Assembly: GCA_949752745.1 (NCBI GenBank)
Contig: OX457025.1
Span: 50,581,601-50,645,600, forward strand
DNA: 64,000 nucleotides
Direction: 5' to 3'
Origin: Protula sp. h YS-2021
Taxonomy: Eukaryota; Annelida; Polychaeta; Sabellida; Serpulidae
The position numbers were made by a program, and so were the translations under genes. The notes under the pieces were generated by a model that did no database searches, had not been told where the DNA came from, and saw only the letters and a program-made list of their open reading frames with translations. Below are positions 33,691 through 44,656 of the stretch, piece by piece. Each line of letters starts with the position of its first letter. Positions within the stretch are counted from its first letter, which is position 1.

Positions 33691-34797
33691 ATGAGACAAA
33701 AGAAAAACAATACATCACCGACACCCAAAAGACCAAGGATTGAGGTGGGGTCTCCCCCTGCTTCATTTCCACAATACCTGATTGTCACACCTATAGAGGG
33801 CACGTTCAAACTGTCCCCCTTCGCTATCCAGAAGGGGCTGGCATCGATATTGGGAAATCAATTTAACATTAAAAGGCTCCGCTCGGGGGACATTCTAGTC
33901 CGAATAGCCACCTTACAACAACGTAAAAACCTCCTGAAAATAACATCTTTCGTAAACACCCAATCTAAGTGCTCTGCCCACCGAACCTTAAATTTTTGCA
34001 GGGGAGTGATTACCCACCCTGAACTAAGATTTTGCACAGATAAAGAACTAGTCCAAGAACTAAAGGACCAGGGTGTGACAGCAGCGGGACCTTTGGGCCA
34101 ACGAGGAACATTTGTCCTTACCTTCTGCAAGCCTAGTTTACCAAGCAATATAAAAGTTGGATATTTAAGCCTACCAGTGAAAGTATATATCCCGAACCCT
34201 ATTCGTTGTTTCCACTGCCAGAAATACGGGCATAACAAAGACAAATGCAGAAATCAAAAACCCACCTGCGCAAAATGCGGGGAGGAAGGGCATGAATATG
34301 GTTCATGTACCTCTCACAACCCCAAATACATAAACTGTATGGGCAGTCACCCGGCTTCATCCAAGGACTGTCCGCGGTGGCATGCTGAAAAGAAAGTTCA
34401 ACAGATAAAATCTGAAAAATCGGTGTCTTATCCCGAAGCCCGAAAATTGGCTTCTACCTTACCTCCGTCAAATACGAAAACATATGCCAACACAATAAAA
34501 CCCAAGTTTCAGGATTCTGCCTGTCAAACTGACATCACATGGATTAAGGAACAAAAGATTCTTTCGCCACCAAAGCAGCAACGGCCTTCTAAAGAAACTA
34601 AAGAAACTAAAACTGAAACAGACTCCAGCCTTTGTGAGTCTCTACCAAGTACATCTCCTGAGGTGTCAGGGAAGAGAGAGGGGTCTTGTACTCCAAGCCC
34701 CCAATCGTTTCAGCTGGCAAGACTCAAACAAAGAGCTCAACTCGCCAAACAGAGGTTGCGCACGAACCTTACGGAGGAAATGAGTGGGAATAGATAA
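33691..34797 (+). pseudogene. ORF1: LINE B ORF1: gag-like RNA-binding protein (368 codons)
   Basis: Nucleic-acid-binding chaperone of the LINE ribonucleoprotein. Residues ~30-90 resemble the RRM-like module of I/Jockey ORF1 (LSPFAIQKGL, RLRSGDILVRI). Zinc knuckles follow: C173-x2-C-x4-H-x4-C186 and C193-x2-C-x4-H-x4-C206. A third knuckle (INC-x3-H-x6-C, near 213-227) has Tyr213 where its first Cys is expected. The C-terminus is polar and basic. The TAA at 34795 is premature relative to copy A: downstream in the same frame SPLMDAGDG matches A's SPLMEEDD. ATG at 33691 is the first in frame; the preceding frame has a nearby stop. Confidence 0.88.
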
Positions 34798-36668
34798 TCC
34801 CCTCTTATGGATGCTGGAGATGGGAGACCTGCAGGCAGAACCTCCCCTAAGCCTCCCCGCCCAAATAAAAAGCCTCCAAAAGTAACGATTCACAGAAATC
34901 GGCAGTATTTTATCTTCAGGAAACATTCAGCAAAAACGACAATCCATCAAAACTTAGAGGATACACTTCATACAACAAACCTTCATCGGAATACAGGGCG
35001 ACGGGTGGAATTGCTATGTTTGTTCGAAGTGATCTTTTACAAAGCGAAATTAAACTAAATACGCCTTTCCAGACCCAGGCGGTTCGTATCACGCTTGGCA
35101 AAACTTTCACAGTTTATTTATTTGCCACCACATTTGAGACCTCAACCAGAAGAGTTGAATGACCTAATAAATCAGTTACCTAAACCAGTCCCATACGGGG
35201 GTGACTTTAATGCTCATAATACATTGTGGGGCAATACTTACGTAGATGTGAAGGGAAAATTGGTCGAAAATCTTAACCATCATAATCTAACCATTTTCAA
35301 CGACAAGTCATACACCTATCTTCACCCTGGTACTGGTTCAAAAACCTCTATTGACCTTTCCATAGCATCTGCTAATTTATATCTTGATTTTAATTGGAAA
35401 GTGCTTGGTGATCTCTGCGGCAGTGACCACTTTCCTGTTTTATTGACTGAGTCTAAACCATACCACGAAAAAAGATCTCCGAAATGGAAGTTTCAGAAAG
35501 CAGATTGGTCAGAATTCCAAGAATAATGTCATCAGAGTATCAAAAGAGAGTAATTTAGTGATGATGACGACGAGCATATTTCATTATTTACCTTTCTTCT
35601 CCATGGAGTGTGTGAAAAATCTATTCCAAAGACATCAGGATCCCGCAAGAAACCACATAACCGTGGTTTAATGACGCTTGTAAAGAATCCATAGCGCTTC
35701 GTAAACAAGCTCTCAATAAGTTTTGAAATTACCTTACAAGAAAAATAGAATATCAAAGGGCCAAGGCAGTTGCGCGTAAAACAGCAAACAAGAGTCCTGG
35801 CAAGAATATGTTTCTCAACTCAACACAAATAATTCTCTAAAAAAGACCTGGGGCATGGTTAGAAAAATATCCGGCTAGAACACCTTTAACACAGTAAGCC
35901 ATCTAGAAGTTAACAATAATATGATCACCGACCCTTAGGACATTTAAGATACCCTAGGCGAAACATTTGAACATAATTCATCTTCCGAAAATTATAGCCA
36001 CGAGTTTAGACGCTATAAAGAAACAGAAGAAACTAATCCTCTTGACTTCTATTCTGACAACAGCGAAGTGTATAATGAGCATTTTTCTCTTCATGAATTA
36101 AGAAAGGCCATAGATAGTTCCCTTGATTCAGCAGCAGGACCAGATGACATACATTATCAGATGCTTAGACCCTTGCCAGACTATATCCTAAAGATCTTTT
36201 TAGAATTGTTAAATCATACCTGGAATTCTGACACTTTTCCAGAAATATAGAAGGAAGCCACAATAATACCAATACCAAAGCCGAACAAAGATCCACGAAA
36301 TCCTCAAAATTACAGACCAATTTCCTTGACAAGTGCCCTGTGCAAAACATTTGAGCGAATGGTAGCTGAAAGATTAAAATGGTACCTGGAAAGAAACAAC
36401 TTGCTTGCCAAGTGGCTTTAGGAAACAAAGGAGCACTCTGGATCATCTTGTAAGACTAGAATCTTTTGTGAAAGAAGCTTTCAATAACAAGGAACATGTT
36501 ACCGGCATGGAAACACGGAGTACTAAAGGATCTTTTTGATTTCGGCCTCCGAGGCCGTCTGCCCCAGTTTATAAAAGGATTCCTGGATGACCGCCGATTC
36601 AGGGTTCGCCTTGGTACAATATTCTCAGAATACTTTGAACAAGAGGAAGGCTTTCCCCAAGGATGCAT

Positions 36669-36681
36669 CCTTTCAATTCTA
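36669..36681. repeat. Target-site duplication (left) of tRNA-SINE
   Basis: CCTTTCAATTCTA, exactly repeated at 36912-36924. Removing the insert restores the RT reading GCILSI-LFFLIKIN found uninterrupted in LINE A. Confidence 0.95.
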
Positions 36682-36911
36682 AGGGTGGCGAGTAGCTCAG
36701 TTGGTAGAGCCCTCGCCTTCAGATCTAGGGTGTATAGCCGGTGGGGGTTCGAATCCTGCTCGTGCCTATTAGCTGTGCGCTCAATTATGATCCCCCAGGG
36801 ATTCAAACTGGAATGGCCCATTTCAGTATAATGTGGCAGGGTAGTCCTGATATAGCGCTGAGATCGCTGAAAAGGATTTAAAACACCAATAAAACAAACA
36901 AACAAAATAAA
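36682..36911 (+). mobile_element. tRNA-derived SINE (230 bp) inside LINE B
   Basis: Starts AGGGTGGCGAG. Box A TAGCTCAGTTGG lies at 36693-36704 and box B GGTTCGAATCC at 36746-36756, the pol III promoter of a tRNA gene, so the head is tRNA-derived. A ~150-bp unrelated body follows and the tail is A-rich (CCAATAAAACAAACAAAC). Exact 13-bp duplications flank it. The head is not a functional tRNA: the arms are imperfect and it is fused to the body. Confidence 0.93.
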
Positions 36912-36924
36912 CCTTTCAATTCTA
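36912..36924. repeat. Target-site duplication (right) of tRNA-SINE
   Basis: CCTTTCAATTCTA, identical to 36669-36681. Confidence 0.95.
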
Positions 36925-38666
36925 TTTTTCCTGATAAAAATCAACAATATAAAAGATACACTGAGACAGGGGATAGATAGCTCACTCTTCGTAGATGATT
37001 TTGCCATGTCGTGTAGAGGCAAAAGTATAAATTTAATACAGTGCCGTCTTCAGCAGAGTATTTATTCTCTCCAAGTTTGGCCGAATAAGAATGGTTTTAA
37101 ACTCTCACAAACTAAAACGGTTTGTATGCACTTTTGTAAAAAAAAAAAAAAAACGAAAACAACACGACGATCCAGTTTTACACATCTCTAACGTGCAAAT
37201 CCCTGTTGTCAAGGAGAACAAATTTTTAGGTTTAATTTTTGATAACCAACTTAGTGTTATCCCACATATCAAAAACCTCCGAAGAATGTGTCAGAAGGCC
37301 TTAAATTTACTGAGAGTCATCTCCTCCCACGATTGGGGAGCAGATCGTGATACTAAACTCATGTTGTATAGAGCTCAAATTAGATCGCGACTGGACTATG
37401 GCAGTATAGTTTATGGTTCAACTAGACCATCGTATCTCAAGATGCTAGAACCGATAAAGAATCAAGGCTTAAGAATATGTTTAACTGCCTTTAGGACATC
37501 CCCAGCCGACAGTTTACACGTTGAGGCAAATGAACAACCTCTCAATATGCGGCGGTTAAAACTTGCCATGCAGTATTGTATAAAACTTTACGCCAATAGA
37601 AATAACCCTACTCATCAGATTGTTTTCGGATCACATTATCCGGATAGAGCTACCAATGCTATCCCCCCTTTGGAACTAGGATTATACCACACCTGCCAGA
37701 ATCAGGTATAATCGTTGAATCTGTTGCAAATTACAGAATACCCAACCAACCCCCTTGGAAGTTAACGAAACCTGTGGTCTTGAAGACTCTTTCTGAGTCC
37801 ACAAAAGAACGAACTAATCCCTGTGTATTTCAGTTAAAATTTGCAGAATTAAAGGATAATTATAATGACTACCATTTAATATATACCGATGGCTCCAAAC
37901 TTGAGGACAAGGCTGCAGCATCTATTGTCACAGAAAATAACACATTGAAAACCAGGCTCCCTGATGGGTCTTCTATTTTCTCTGCAGAAGTTAGAGCCCT
38001 GCAGCTAGCTATGCAAATTATCAAGATTAGCCGTTGCAAAAAATTCATATTGTGCGTAGACTCCATGTCAGTGCTTGAATCACTAGAGAACCTACAAGTA
38101 TCCAACCCGTTAATTCTGGACTTGATAGAAAAACACGACGAAGTGGTAAAAGCTGGCAGATAATATTTTGTTGGGTACCGAGCCACGTTGGAATCCCGGG
38201 CAACGGGGCAGCAGACAAAGGCGCCAAAGAAGCGTTAAATCAAGGTTGCTCAGATTTCCTTATACCGTCATCAGATTTTAAGTGCCACATTTCTAGATAT
38301 ATCAAAAATCTATGGCAGCAACATTGGGATGAACAAACCAACAATAAGCTATACCAAATTAACCCTGTGGTAGGGCGCAAATTGCTCTCCCTAAATGATC
38401 TTCGCGACGATATGGTAATACGCAGATTAAGAATAGGACATTCTTACACTACTCACAAACACCTCTTAAGAGGTGAACCACAACCCGAATGTATAACTTG
38501 TCAGGAACGTTATACAGTGAAACACATCTTGATAGATTGTATAGACTTCAATCACATTCGCCCCCGTTATTATAGAGTTGATTCCATGAGAGAGCTTTTT
38601 GAAAAAGTAAATTCCAACAAGGTCCTAGAATTTTTAAGAGAGATTAACATGTATTCCTATGTGTAG

Positions 38667-38828
38667 ACCACCATTAAGTCTAGTTTTTAGTATATTTAAG
38701 ATTTTATTTTATAACGGTTTTTAATCACTAAAGTGTAAATTCGACAAAGTTACCAGGAATGACACAATATGACCTGCAACAGGTTGGCCGTGTCTTAAAC
38801 CAATCAGATAACTAACCAACAATCAAAT
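38667..38828 (+). other. LINE B 3' UTR with terminal hairpin
   Basis: GACAC (38761-38765) pairs with GTGTC (38790-38794) and ACCTG with CAGGT (38772-38784). The same nested stem exists in LINE A with one pair changed on both sides (C-G there, T-A here). It ends with irregular AACTAACC-type repeats. Confidence 0.7.
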
Positions 38829-38845
38829 AACTTTCTTGATCGGCA
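38829..38845. repeat. Target-site duplication (right) of LINE B, diverged
   Basis: AACTTTCTTGATCGGCA, partner of 32639-32656. Confidence 0.72.
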
Positions 38846-39813
38846 CTATATTTGTTTATGCCCGATCCTTTTGCAGTAAAAACAAATGGGTTTGTTTTCG
38901 GGAGTCCACTCGAATTTTGGTTTACTGCTGTCTTTACTGGGTTCCCTTTTTGTCATTTGAGGTTTGGTATTATGAGTATGTAAAGCAAGGATATCAGCCA
39001 TTTTAGATCCTAAATCCGTCATTGTTTCAGTTAACTTATCTAATCTGTCAGTTTTTTCTGCCTGCGCTTGGTTAATTTCCATGGGTATTTCGACACTGCG
39101 CCTAAGTTCGCACGACTTTGTGTCTTGTTGTTCCTTTAGGGCTACTTGCAACGCCTTATCTAAATTTTTGGGTCTATGGCGGATTAATTTCTGTGAAATT
39201 GCATCATTTTGTAGCCCCTCAATTAGAGCGTCAACCAAAACATTTTGGATTGAACATTCTAAGTTCTCCCCTGTGTACGCTTCCTCAGCAAGAGAGAAAA
39301 TTCTCTCTGAAAAATTTTGGATTGTTTTCCCCTTTCTCTGAGAAATTCGCCTCAACTCTGTCTTAGCAATAAAACTGTCTCCCATGTCCGAAAATTGGTG
39401 CGTTAAAACTTGTTTTCCCCTTTCTCTGAGAAATTCGCCTCAACTCTGTCTTAGCAATAAAACTGTCTCCCATGTCCGAAAATTGGTGCGTTAAAACTTG
39501 CTTTAAATTTTGCCATGAAATTCCTGGGTTTAGTGCCAAAATTCTGCCGATAAAATCTGCTGCTGCCCCCTTTAAGGTTTGTAAGGCAAATGCCTTATAA
39601 CGGTCGTCCAATGCCTCAATAATAGCCCCAGCTCTTTCTACCTCCCTAAGCCATTTCCTGAAATTGCGTGAATTTTCCCCATCAAATTCCCTAATTTGTT
39701 TTACGGCTCCTTGAGCCCCTAACTCAAGCTGCAGCGATTTGCAGCTATCTTGAAAAAATTGGCATGGGGATTGAGTCCGGAAGGGGTATGTTTTCGGGAT
39801 TTTCATCTGTCAT
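38846..39813 (-). pseudogene. gag: gag of the Ty3/gypsy element
   Basis: Structural capsid/nucleocapsid protein. The retrotransposon gag domain appears as FDGENSRNFRKWLREVE followed by ALDDRYKAFALQTLKG (39363-39806) and the downstream NFSERIFSLAEEAYTG (38846-39385). The C-terminus has the nucleocapsid knuckle CFYC-KRIG-H-KQI, whose fourth ligand falls across the LINE B insertion; a stop (TAG) now occupies the codon before it. The likely start is the ATG at 39813 (MTDENPENIP), in another frame from the ATG at 39806, so there is also an early frameshift. An 88-bp tandem duplication breaks the frame in the middle. Confidence 0.88.
39323..39498. repeat. 88-bp tandem duplication within gag
   Basis: The segment opening TGTTTTCCCCTTTCTCTGAG at 39323 is repeated head to tail at 39411. 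Because 88 is not a multiple of three it shifts the gag frame, which explains why the same MGDSFIAKTELRR peptide is encoded twice. Confidence 0.93.
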
Positions 39814-40470
39814 TTTTGTTATTTTTTTTATTCTTTGCCCTAATTTTAGTTATTTTGTGACTTGGAAATCGTAATTTTGCCCTACTATAGTTTACCTTTT
39901 TGTGTTTTAGAACCCGTATTTTTGCCCTACCTTGACCTCTATTTTTACCGTGTTTCGGAACCCATATTTTCTGTCTACTTAAAAAAAAAAATTTTCTTTG
40001 TCTCAGAACCTATATTTTTGCCCTACTTTAAAGAATTAAATTTTCATTGTGATTTAAAACCGATTATTTCTCTATTTCACTGCACTCATGTTTTTGATTC
40101 ATTTTTGAGGCTGTTGTGATGGTTTTGCTGCTATTTTATCCACCTATAGTTGCATCCTATTTACCCTTTTTGCTGGTTACGATATGAAAGTTCGGTACTA
40201 ACCTGACAGAACGTCCGTTTTAGTCGTTTTTCCCATTTTCTGCTTCTGCTTGACTGTCCTCCAATTTGGTTATAACTGCTTGGCCGTCCTCCTGGTATAG
40301 GTCAACAGCTTGGCTGTCCTCCAATTGGTTTACTGCTTGACTGTCCTGGCTCTTTGCTGCTTGGCTGGCCCTCCGCTTGGCTACTTGGCTGACTGAACAG
40401 CTAGCGGCAATTTTCTTGATGGTGTTTTTTGCTGCCTTATATTTGACTTTTCATTTTTTTGTTATCCTCG
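39814..40470 (-). other. 5' leader of the Ty3/gypsy element, with degenerate short repeats
   Basis: Two simple-repeat zones: a ~60-bp degenerate repeat with TTTTTGCCCTAC and CAGAACC(T/C)ATATTT (39870-40030), and a ~17-bp degenerate repeat built on TGCTTGRCTGTCCTCC (40245-40395). The plus-strand frame at 39862-40119 is a product of the first repeat and is not credited as a gene. Confidence 0.65.
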
Positions 40471-40482
40471 GTCACGGCATCA
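40471..40482 (-). promoter_or_regulatory. Primer binding site, tRNA-His-like
   Basis: The minus strand reads TGATGCCGTGAC, one mismatch from TGGTGCCGTGAC, the complement of a typical tRNA-His 3' end. If the inserted element at 40487-46413 is removed with one copy of its 6-bp duplication, this site falls 2 nt after the end of the 5' LTR, the normal spacing. The tRNA assignment rests on 11 of 12 bases only. Confidence 0.68.
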
Positions 40483-40486
40483 TTTA
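40481..40486. repeat. Target-site duplication (left) of the satellite-bearing TIR element
   Basis: CATTTA, matching 46414-46419. Confidence 0.75.
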
Positions 40487-40499
40487 CAGTGTTGCCACA

Positions 40500-40725
40500 T
40501 CGTCCTTTTTTAAAAGGATTATCCTTTTTTTTTTTTTTTTTTTTTAAAAAAGCCCGATTTTATCCTCTTTGATCCTTAAATACTTTTTTTATACTTTTTT
40601 TTTTTTCAATTTTCATACTTTTTTTAGACTTTTTTTCGCTGTTCATCCTTTTTTTTTATTTTGATACTAGTTTTTTTTTAATTTCTTTTTTCGTTCAAAA
40701 TATCATTTTTTCCCAATTAGTTATA
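40500..40725. repeat. T-rich subterminal tract (left)
   Basis: Runs of T broken by ATCC, ATAC and GATCC. It resembles the right subterminal tract at 46325-46390 (ATCCTTTTTTTATCC units). Confidence 0.75.
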
Positions 40726-41019
40726 TATTTCTTTCTGCTATAATTTTTTCTCACCCTAGTCATAACCCATGATTAGACCATAATATTAACCGCTCATACA
40801 CTGTATGTGTATGTAATTTCCACCTTTTTTTCAGCGTGTATTGTTAAAATCAATACATCTGTAGAGAAAGGGTATTTTTTCATGGAATTGAAACATATAT
40901 TCTGTAAATGTATTCAATGACTTATCACACTGTAAAATATCCAGTATTCTAAATGATGTTGAGTAGTTTTTAGCCCAGCTTACGTTACACGCATTTTTGA
41001 CCTGATGTCATTTATGTTT

Positions 41020-42165
41020 GGTATGAGGCACCCCTAAAGGGTCATGCATACAGCTTGTGCTTTTTTAGTCGATCGAACAATTTTTGTATTTTTGGGGAAA
41101 TTTCGAAGCAAAATTCTCGAAAATAATTCAAAATGCATTTACTCCTACAATTTTGAGTCAATGTCTTTTATTTTTTTGTGAGGCATCCCTAAGCGGTCAT
41201 GCATACGGCTTGTGCTTTTTTAGTCGATCGGGTGATTTTTGAATTTTTCGCGAATTTTTAAATAAAAAATTTTAAAATGTATCTCCTCCTGCATTTTCAC
41301 CCGATATCATTTATATTTGGTAAGAGGCACCCCTAAAGGGTCATGCATACGGCTTGTGGTTTTTTAGTCGATCGAACAATTTTTGTATTTTTGGGGAATT
41401 TTTGAAGCAAAAATCTCGAAAATAATTCAAAATGCATATACTCCTACAATTTTGAGTCGATGTCTTTTATTTTTTTGTGAGGCATCCCTAAGCAGTCATG
41501 CATACGGCTTGTGCTTTTTTAGTCGATCGGGTGATTTTTGAATTTTTGGCGAATTTTTGAAGAAAAAATTTTAAAATATATCTCCTCCTACATTTTTAAT
41601 CCGAATTCATTTACTTTTGGTATGAGGTACCCCTAAGGGGTCGTGCATACGGTTTGTGCTCTTCTCGTCGATCGGGTGATTTTTGAATTTTGGGGGAATT
41701 TTTGAAGAAAAAAATTTAAAATGAATCTCCTACATTTTTGACCCGATGTCATTTATTTTTGGTGCGAGGCACCCGAAAAGGGTCGTGCATACGGATTGTG
41801 CTTTTTTAGTCGAACGGGCAATTTTTGTATTTTTATGGAGTTTTTGAAGAAAAAACTTCAAAATACATTTCCCCCTACAGTTTGAACCGATTTCATTTTT
41901 TTCTTGGTATGAGGCATCCCTAAAGAGTTGAGCGTACGGCTTGCGCCTTTTTAGCTGACCCGACAATTTTTGTATTTTTAGGGAATTTTTGAAGAAAAAC
42001 TTCAAAATGCATTTCCTCCCACAGTTTTTATCAGATTTCATTTATTTTCGATATGAGCCGTCTCTAGGGGGTCATGCATACGGCTTGTGCTTTTTGAGTG
42101 AATTGGAAAACTTTTGAATTTTTTTCGGAATTTTTGAAAATAAAAATTAAATGAATCTCCTCCTA
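41020..42165. repeat. ~145/155-bp tandem repeat, eight diverged copies
   Basis: Each copy has GAGGCA(C/T)CCCTAA, GTCATGCATACGGCTTGTG, TTTTTAGTCGATCG and an A/T-rich end. Copies are spaced about 155, 144, 155, 143, 142, 146 and 144 bp (anchors near 41024, 41179, 41323, 41478, 41621, 41763, 41909, 42053). The first four alternate between GAACAATTTTTG and GGGTGATTTTTG types, so there is a ~300-bp higher-order unit. The minus-strand frame at 41730-42041 is not credited. Confidence 0.85.
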
Positions 42166-44395
42166 CAGCGCATAAACGCAAGTTAAATGAACTTGTGCAG
42201 CAGTCAGATTTAACAACTGCACATCGACGCAAGTTAAATAGACATTCGCAGTAGTCGAAATTAAGTACTCCGCATCGATGCAAGTTATATAAACATGCGC
42301 ATTGGTCCGAAATGTGAACTGCGCATCGACGGAAGATAAATAAAGATGCGAAGTGGTCCAAAATAAGCACCGCGCATCAACGCAGGTTAAATAAACATGC
42401 GCACTGGTCTGAAAAAAAGAACTACGCTTCGACTTAAGTTGAATAGACATGCGCAGTGGTCTGAAATGCGAACCGCGCATCAACGCAGCCTAGAGAAACA
42501 TGCGCACTGGTCCGAAATGCGAACGGCACATCGAGGAAAATTAAATAAACATGCGCAGTGGTCCGAAATGCGAACCGCGCATCAACGCAAGTTAACTAAA
42601 TATGCGCACTGGTCTGAAATGAGAACCACGCATCAACACAAGTTAAATAAACATGGGCAATGGCCTGAAATGCAAACCTCGCATCGACGGAAGTTAAATA
42701 AACATGCGATCCGGTTCAAAATAAGCACCGCACATCAACGCAAGTTAAACAAACATGCGCACTTGTCCGAAAAAAAGAACCACGCATCGACGCAAGTTGA
42801 ATAGACATGCGCAGTGGTCTGAAATGAGAACCGCGCATCAACGCAAGTTAAATAAACATGCACAGTGGTAGAAGAAAGAACCATGAATCGACGCAAGTTG
42901 AATAGACATAAGAGTCGGGCATCGACGGGACTTAAATAAACATGCGTTCGGGTCCGAAACTCAAATCGCGCGTCAACGCAAGTTAAATGAACCTGCTCAC
43001 TTGTCCCAAAATGCGAACTGCGCATCAACGTAACCTAAAGAAACAGGTATACTGGTCCGAAATGCGAACCGGATATCAACGCAAATTAAATAAACATGCA
43101 CACTGGTCCGAATTGCGAACCGCACATAAGCGTAAGTTAAATAAACCTTTGCACCGGTCCAAAATAAGTACCGATCATCAACACAAGTTAAATAAATATG
43201 TGCAATGGTCCAAAATGCGAACCACGCATCAACACAAGTTAAAAAAACATGTGCGCTGGTCCGAAATGCGAATCGCACAGCAACACAAGCTAAATAAGCA
43301 AGCACACTGGACCAAAATAAGCACCTTGCATCAACGCAAGTTAAATAAACATGCGCACTGTTTCGAAATGCGAACCGCCCATTAACGCAACTTAAATAAC
43401 ATGCGCACTATTCAAAATAAGAACTGCGCATCAACGCAACTTAAATAAACATGCGCACTGGTCCAGAATAAGAACCGCGCATCAACTCAAGTTAAAGAAA
43501 TATGCGCATTGGCCTGAAATAAGAACCGCGCATCGACGCACGTTAAATAAACATACGCAGTGGTTCGAAATGCGAGCCACGCGCCAACGTAAGTTAAATA
43601 AACATTTGCACTGGTCTAAAATAAGCACCGCGCATCAACGCAAGTTAAATAAACATGCGCACTTCTCCGAAATGCGAACCACGCTCCAACGCAAGTTAAA
43701 TAAACATTTGCACTGGTCCAAAATAAGCACTGCGCATCAACGCAAGTTAAATAAACATGCGCAGTGGTTCGAAATGCGAACTACACTCCAACGCAAGTTA
43801 AATAAACATTTGCAGTGGTCCAAAATAAGCACTGCGCATCAACGCAAGATAAATAAACATGCGCACTGGTCCGAAAATCGAACCGCGCATTAATGCAAGT
43901 TAAATAAACATGCGCACTGGTCCGAAATTCGAACCGCGCATTAATGCAAGTTAAATAAACATAGGCACACGTCCAAAATAAGCACCGTGCATCAACGCAA
44001 GTTAAATAAACATGCAAACTGGTCCGAAATGCGAACCGCGCATCAAGGCAACCTATGGAAACTTGTGCACTTGTCCAAAATAAGTACCGCTCATCAACGC
44101 AAGTACAATAAACATGCGTATTGGTCTGGAATAAGAATCGCGCATCAACGCAAGGTAAATAAACATGCGCATTGATCCGAAATAAGAACCGCACATTCAA
44201 AAAAGGTAAAAAAAAACATGAGCGCTCGTCAGAAATGCGAACCACACATCAACGCAAGTTAAATAAACATGTGCACTGTTCCAAATTAGGAGCTGCGCAT
44301 CTGCGCAAAATTAAATAAACATGCGCACTTATCTGAATAAGAACCGCGCATCAAGGCAAGTTACATAAATATGCGCACTGGTCCGAAATGCGAGT
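42166..44395. repeat. 51-bp minisatellite, block 1 (about 44 copies)
   Basis: Consensus parts CATCAACGCAAGTTAAATAA, ACATGCGCACTGGTCCG and AAATGCGAACCGCG. Since 51 is 17 codons, frames stay open through many copies on both strands: KLNKHAHWSEMRTAHQR on plus and RTSAHVYLTCVDARFAF on minus, giving frames up to 154 codons. Copies vary between AAATGCGAACC and AAATAAGCACC types, locally alternating. There is no start context, signal or domain to support a protein. Confidence 0.93.
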
Positions 44396-44656
44396 GTTGT
44401 TTGAAGGTATCTATGGCAGACTATCCAGTCTACCAGAGATACAAAAAATCTGTTTCCCATTTTTCTGGGAAAGAAATCTTTGTATGCATTTATCGGTCTA
44501 TGTTCTGGTCCGGTGCTAAATTAATTATTGGGCTAGCTCTTTGCCGTCTCATCTTTTGAAGCCCAATTTTTCAGGAAAATTCCCTTACTCATGCACGCTG
44601 GAATTGGGTCTTATTGATTTTCGTAAGCTGGGACTTTGTCCTTCGACAAACTTGTT
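44396..44656. other. Spacer after minisatellite block 1
   Basis: Unique 260 bp from GTGTTGTTTGAAGGTATC to the start of a lone ~145-bp monomer. It is repeated in shorter form after block 2 (about 45485-45670), showing that spacer and minisatellite were duplicated together. Confidence 0.75.

Larger units (their letters stand above)
34801..38666 (+). pseudogene. ORF2: LINE B ORF2, broken endonuclease-RT-RNase H
   Basis: Same domain order as LINE A ORF2. A deletion fuses the end of ORF1 to the endonuclease just before LQET-equivalent sequence, removing the ORF2 start. The endonuclease keeps GGDFNAH and SDHFPVL (35095-35526). RT has DPRNPQNYRPISLTS but lost about 33 bp at 36498 that carried motif A (FFDLEKAYD, catalytic Asp) and about 13 bp near 36411. 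A SINE interrupts motif B-C at 36682. FVDD is retained near 36983-37000. RNase H keeps YTDGSK, CVDSMS and SHVGIPGN; the zinc-like C-terminus is at 38367-38666. Stops at 35526, 36250, 37711 and 38163 confirm decay. Confidence 0.9.
32657..38828 (+). mobile_element. LINE copy B: near full-length I-type retrotransposon, decayed
   Basis: About 6.2 kb including a 243-bp SINE-plus-duplication insertion. It has a ~1 kb 5' UTR, a nearly complete ORF1, a broken ORF2, and a 3' end ending in AACTAACCAACAATC-type repeats. ORF2 fragments match LINE A closely, so both belong to one family. Inserted in the gag CCHC knuckle of the minus-strand LTR element, opposite in orientation. Flanked by a diverged 17-18-bp duplication. 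Confidence 0.92.

Noticed and set aside
36682..36765. Functional tRNA gene
   Set aside because: A and B boxes are clear, but the arms are imperfect, an unrelated body and A-rich tail follow, and 13-bp duplications flank it: a SINE.
39862..40119. 85-codon plus-strand frame in the element leader
   Set aside because: It arises from a degenerate ~60-bp repeat in the 5' leader of the minus-strand element.
42397..44245. Long repetitive ORFs on both strands as a repeat-protein gene
   Set aside because: The frames follow from a 51-bp period without stops; no start context, signal, domain or codon bias.
42166..44395. CRISPR-like array of regular repeats
   Set aside because: There are no distinct spacers: the whole 51-bp unit is repeated with point variation, in a eukaryotic transposon context.
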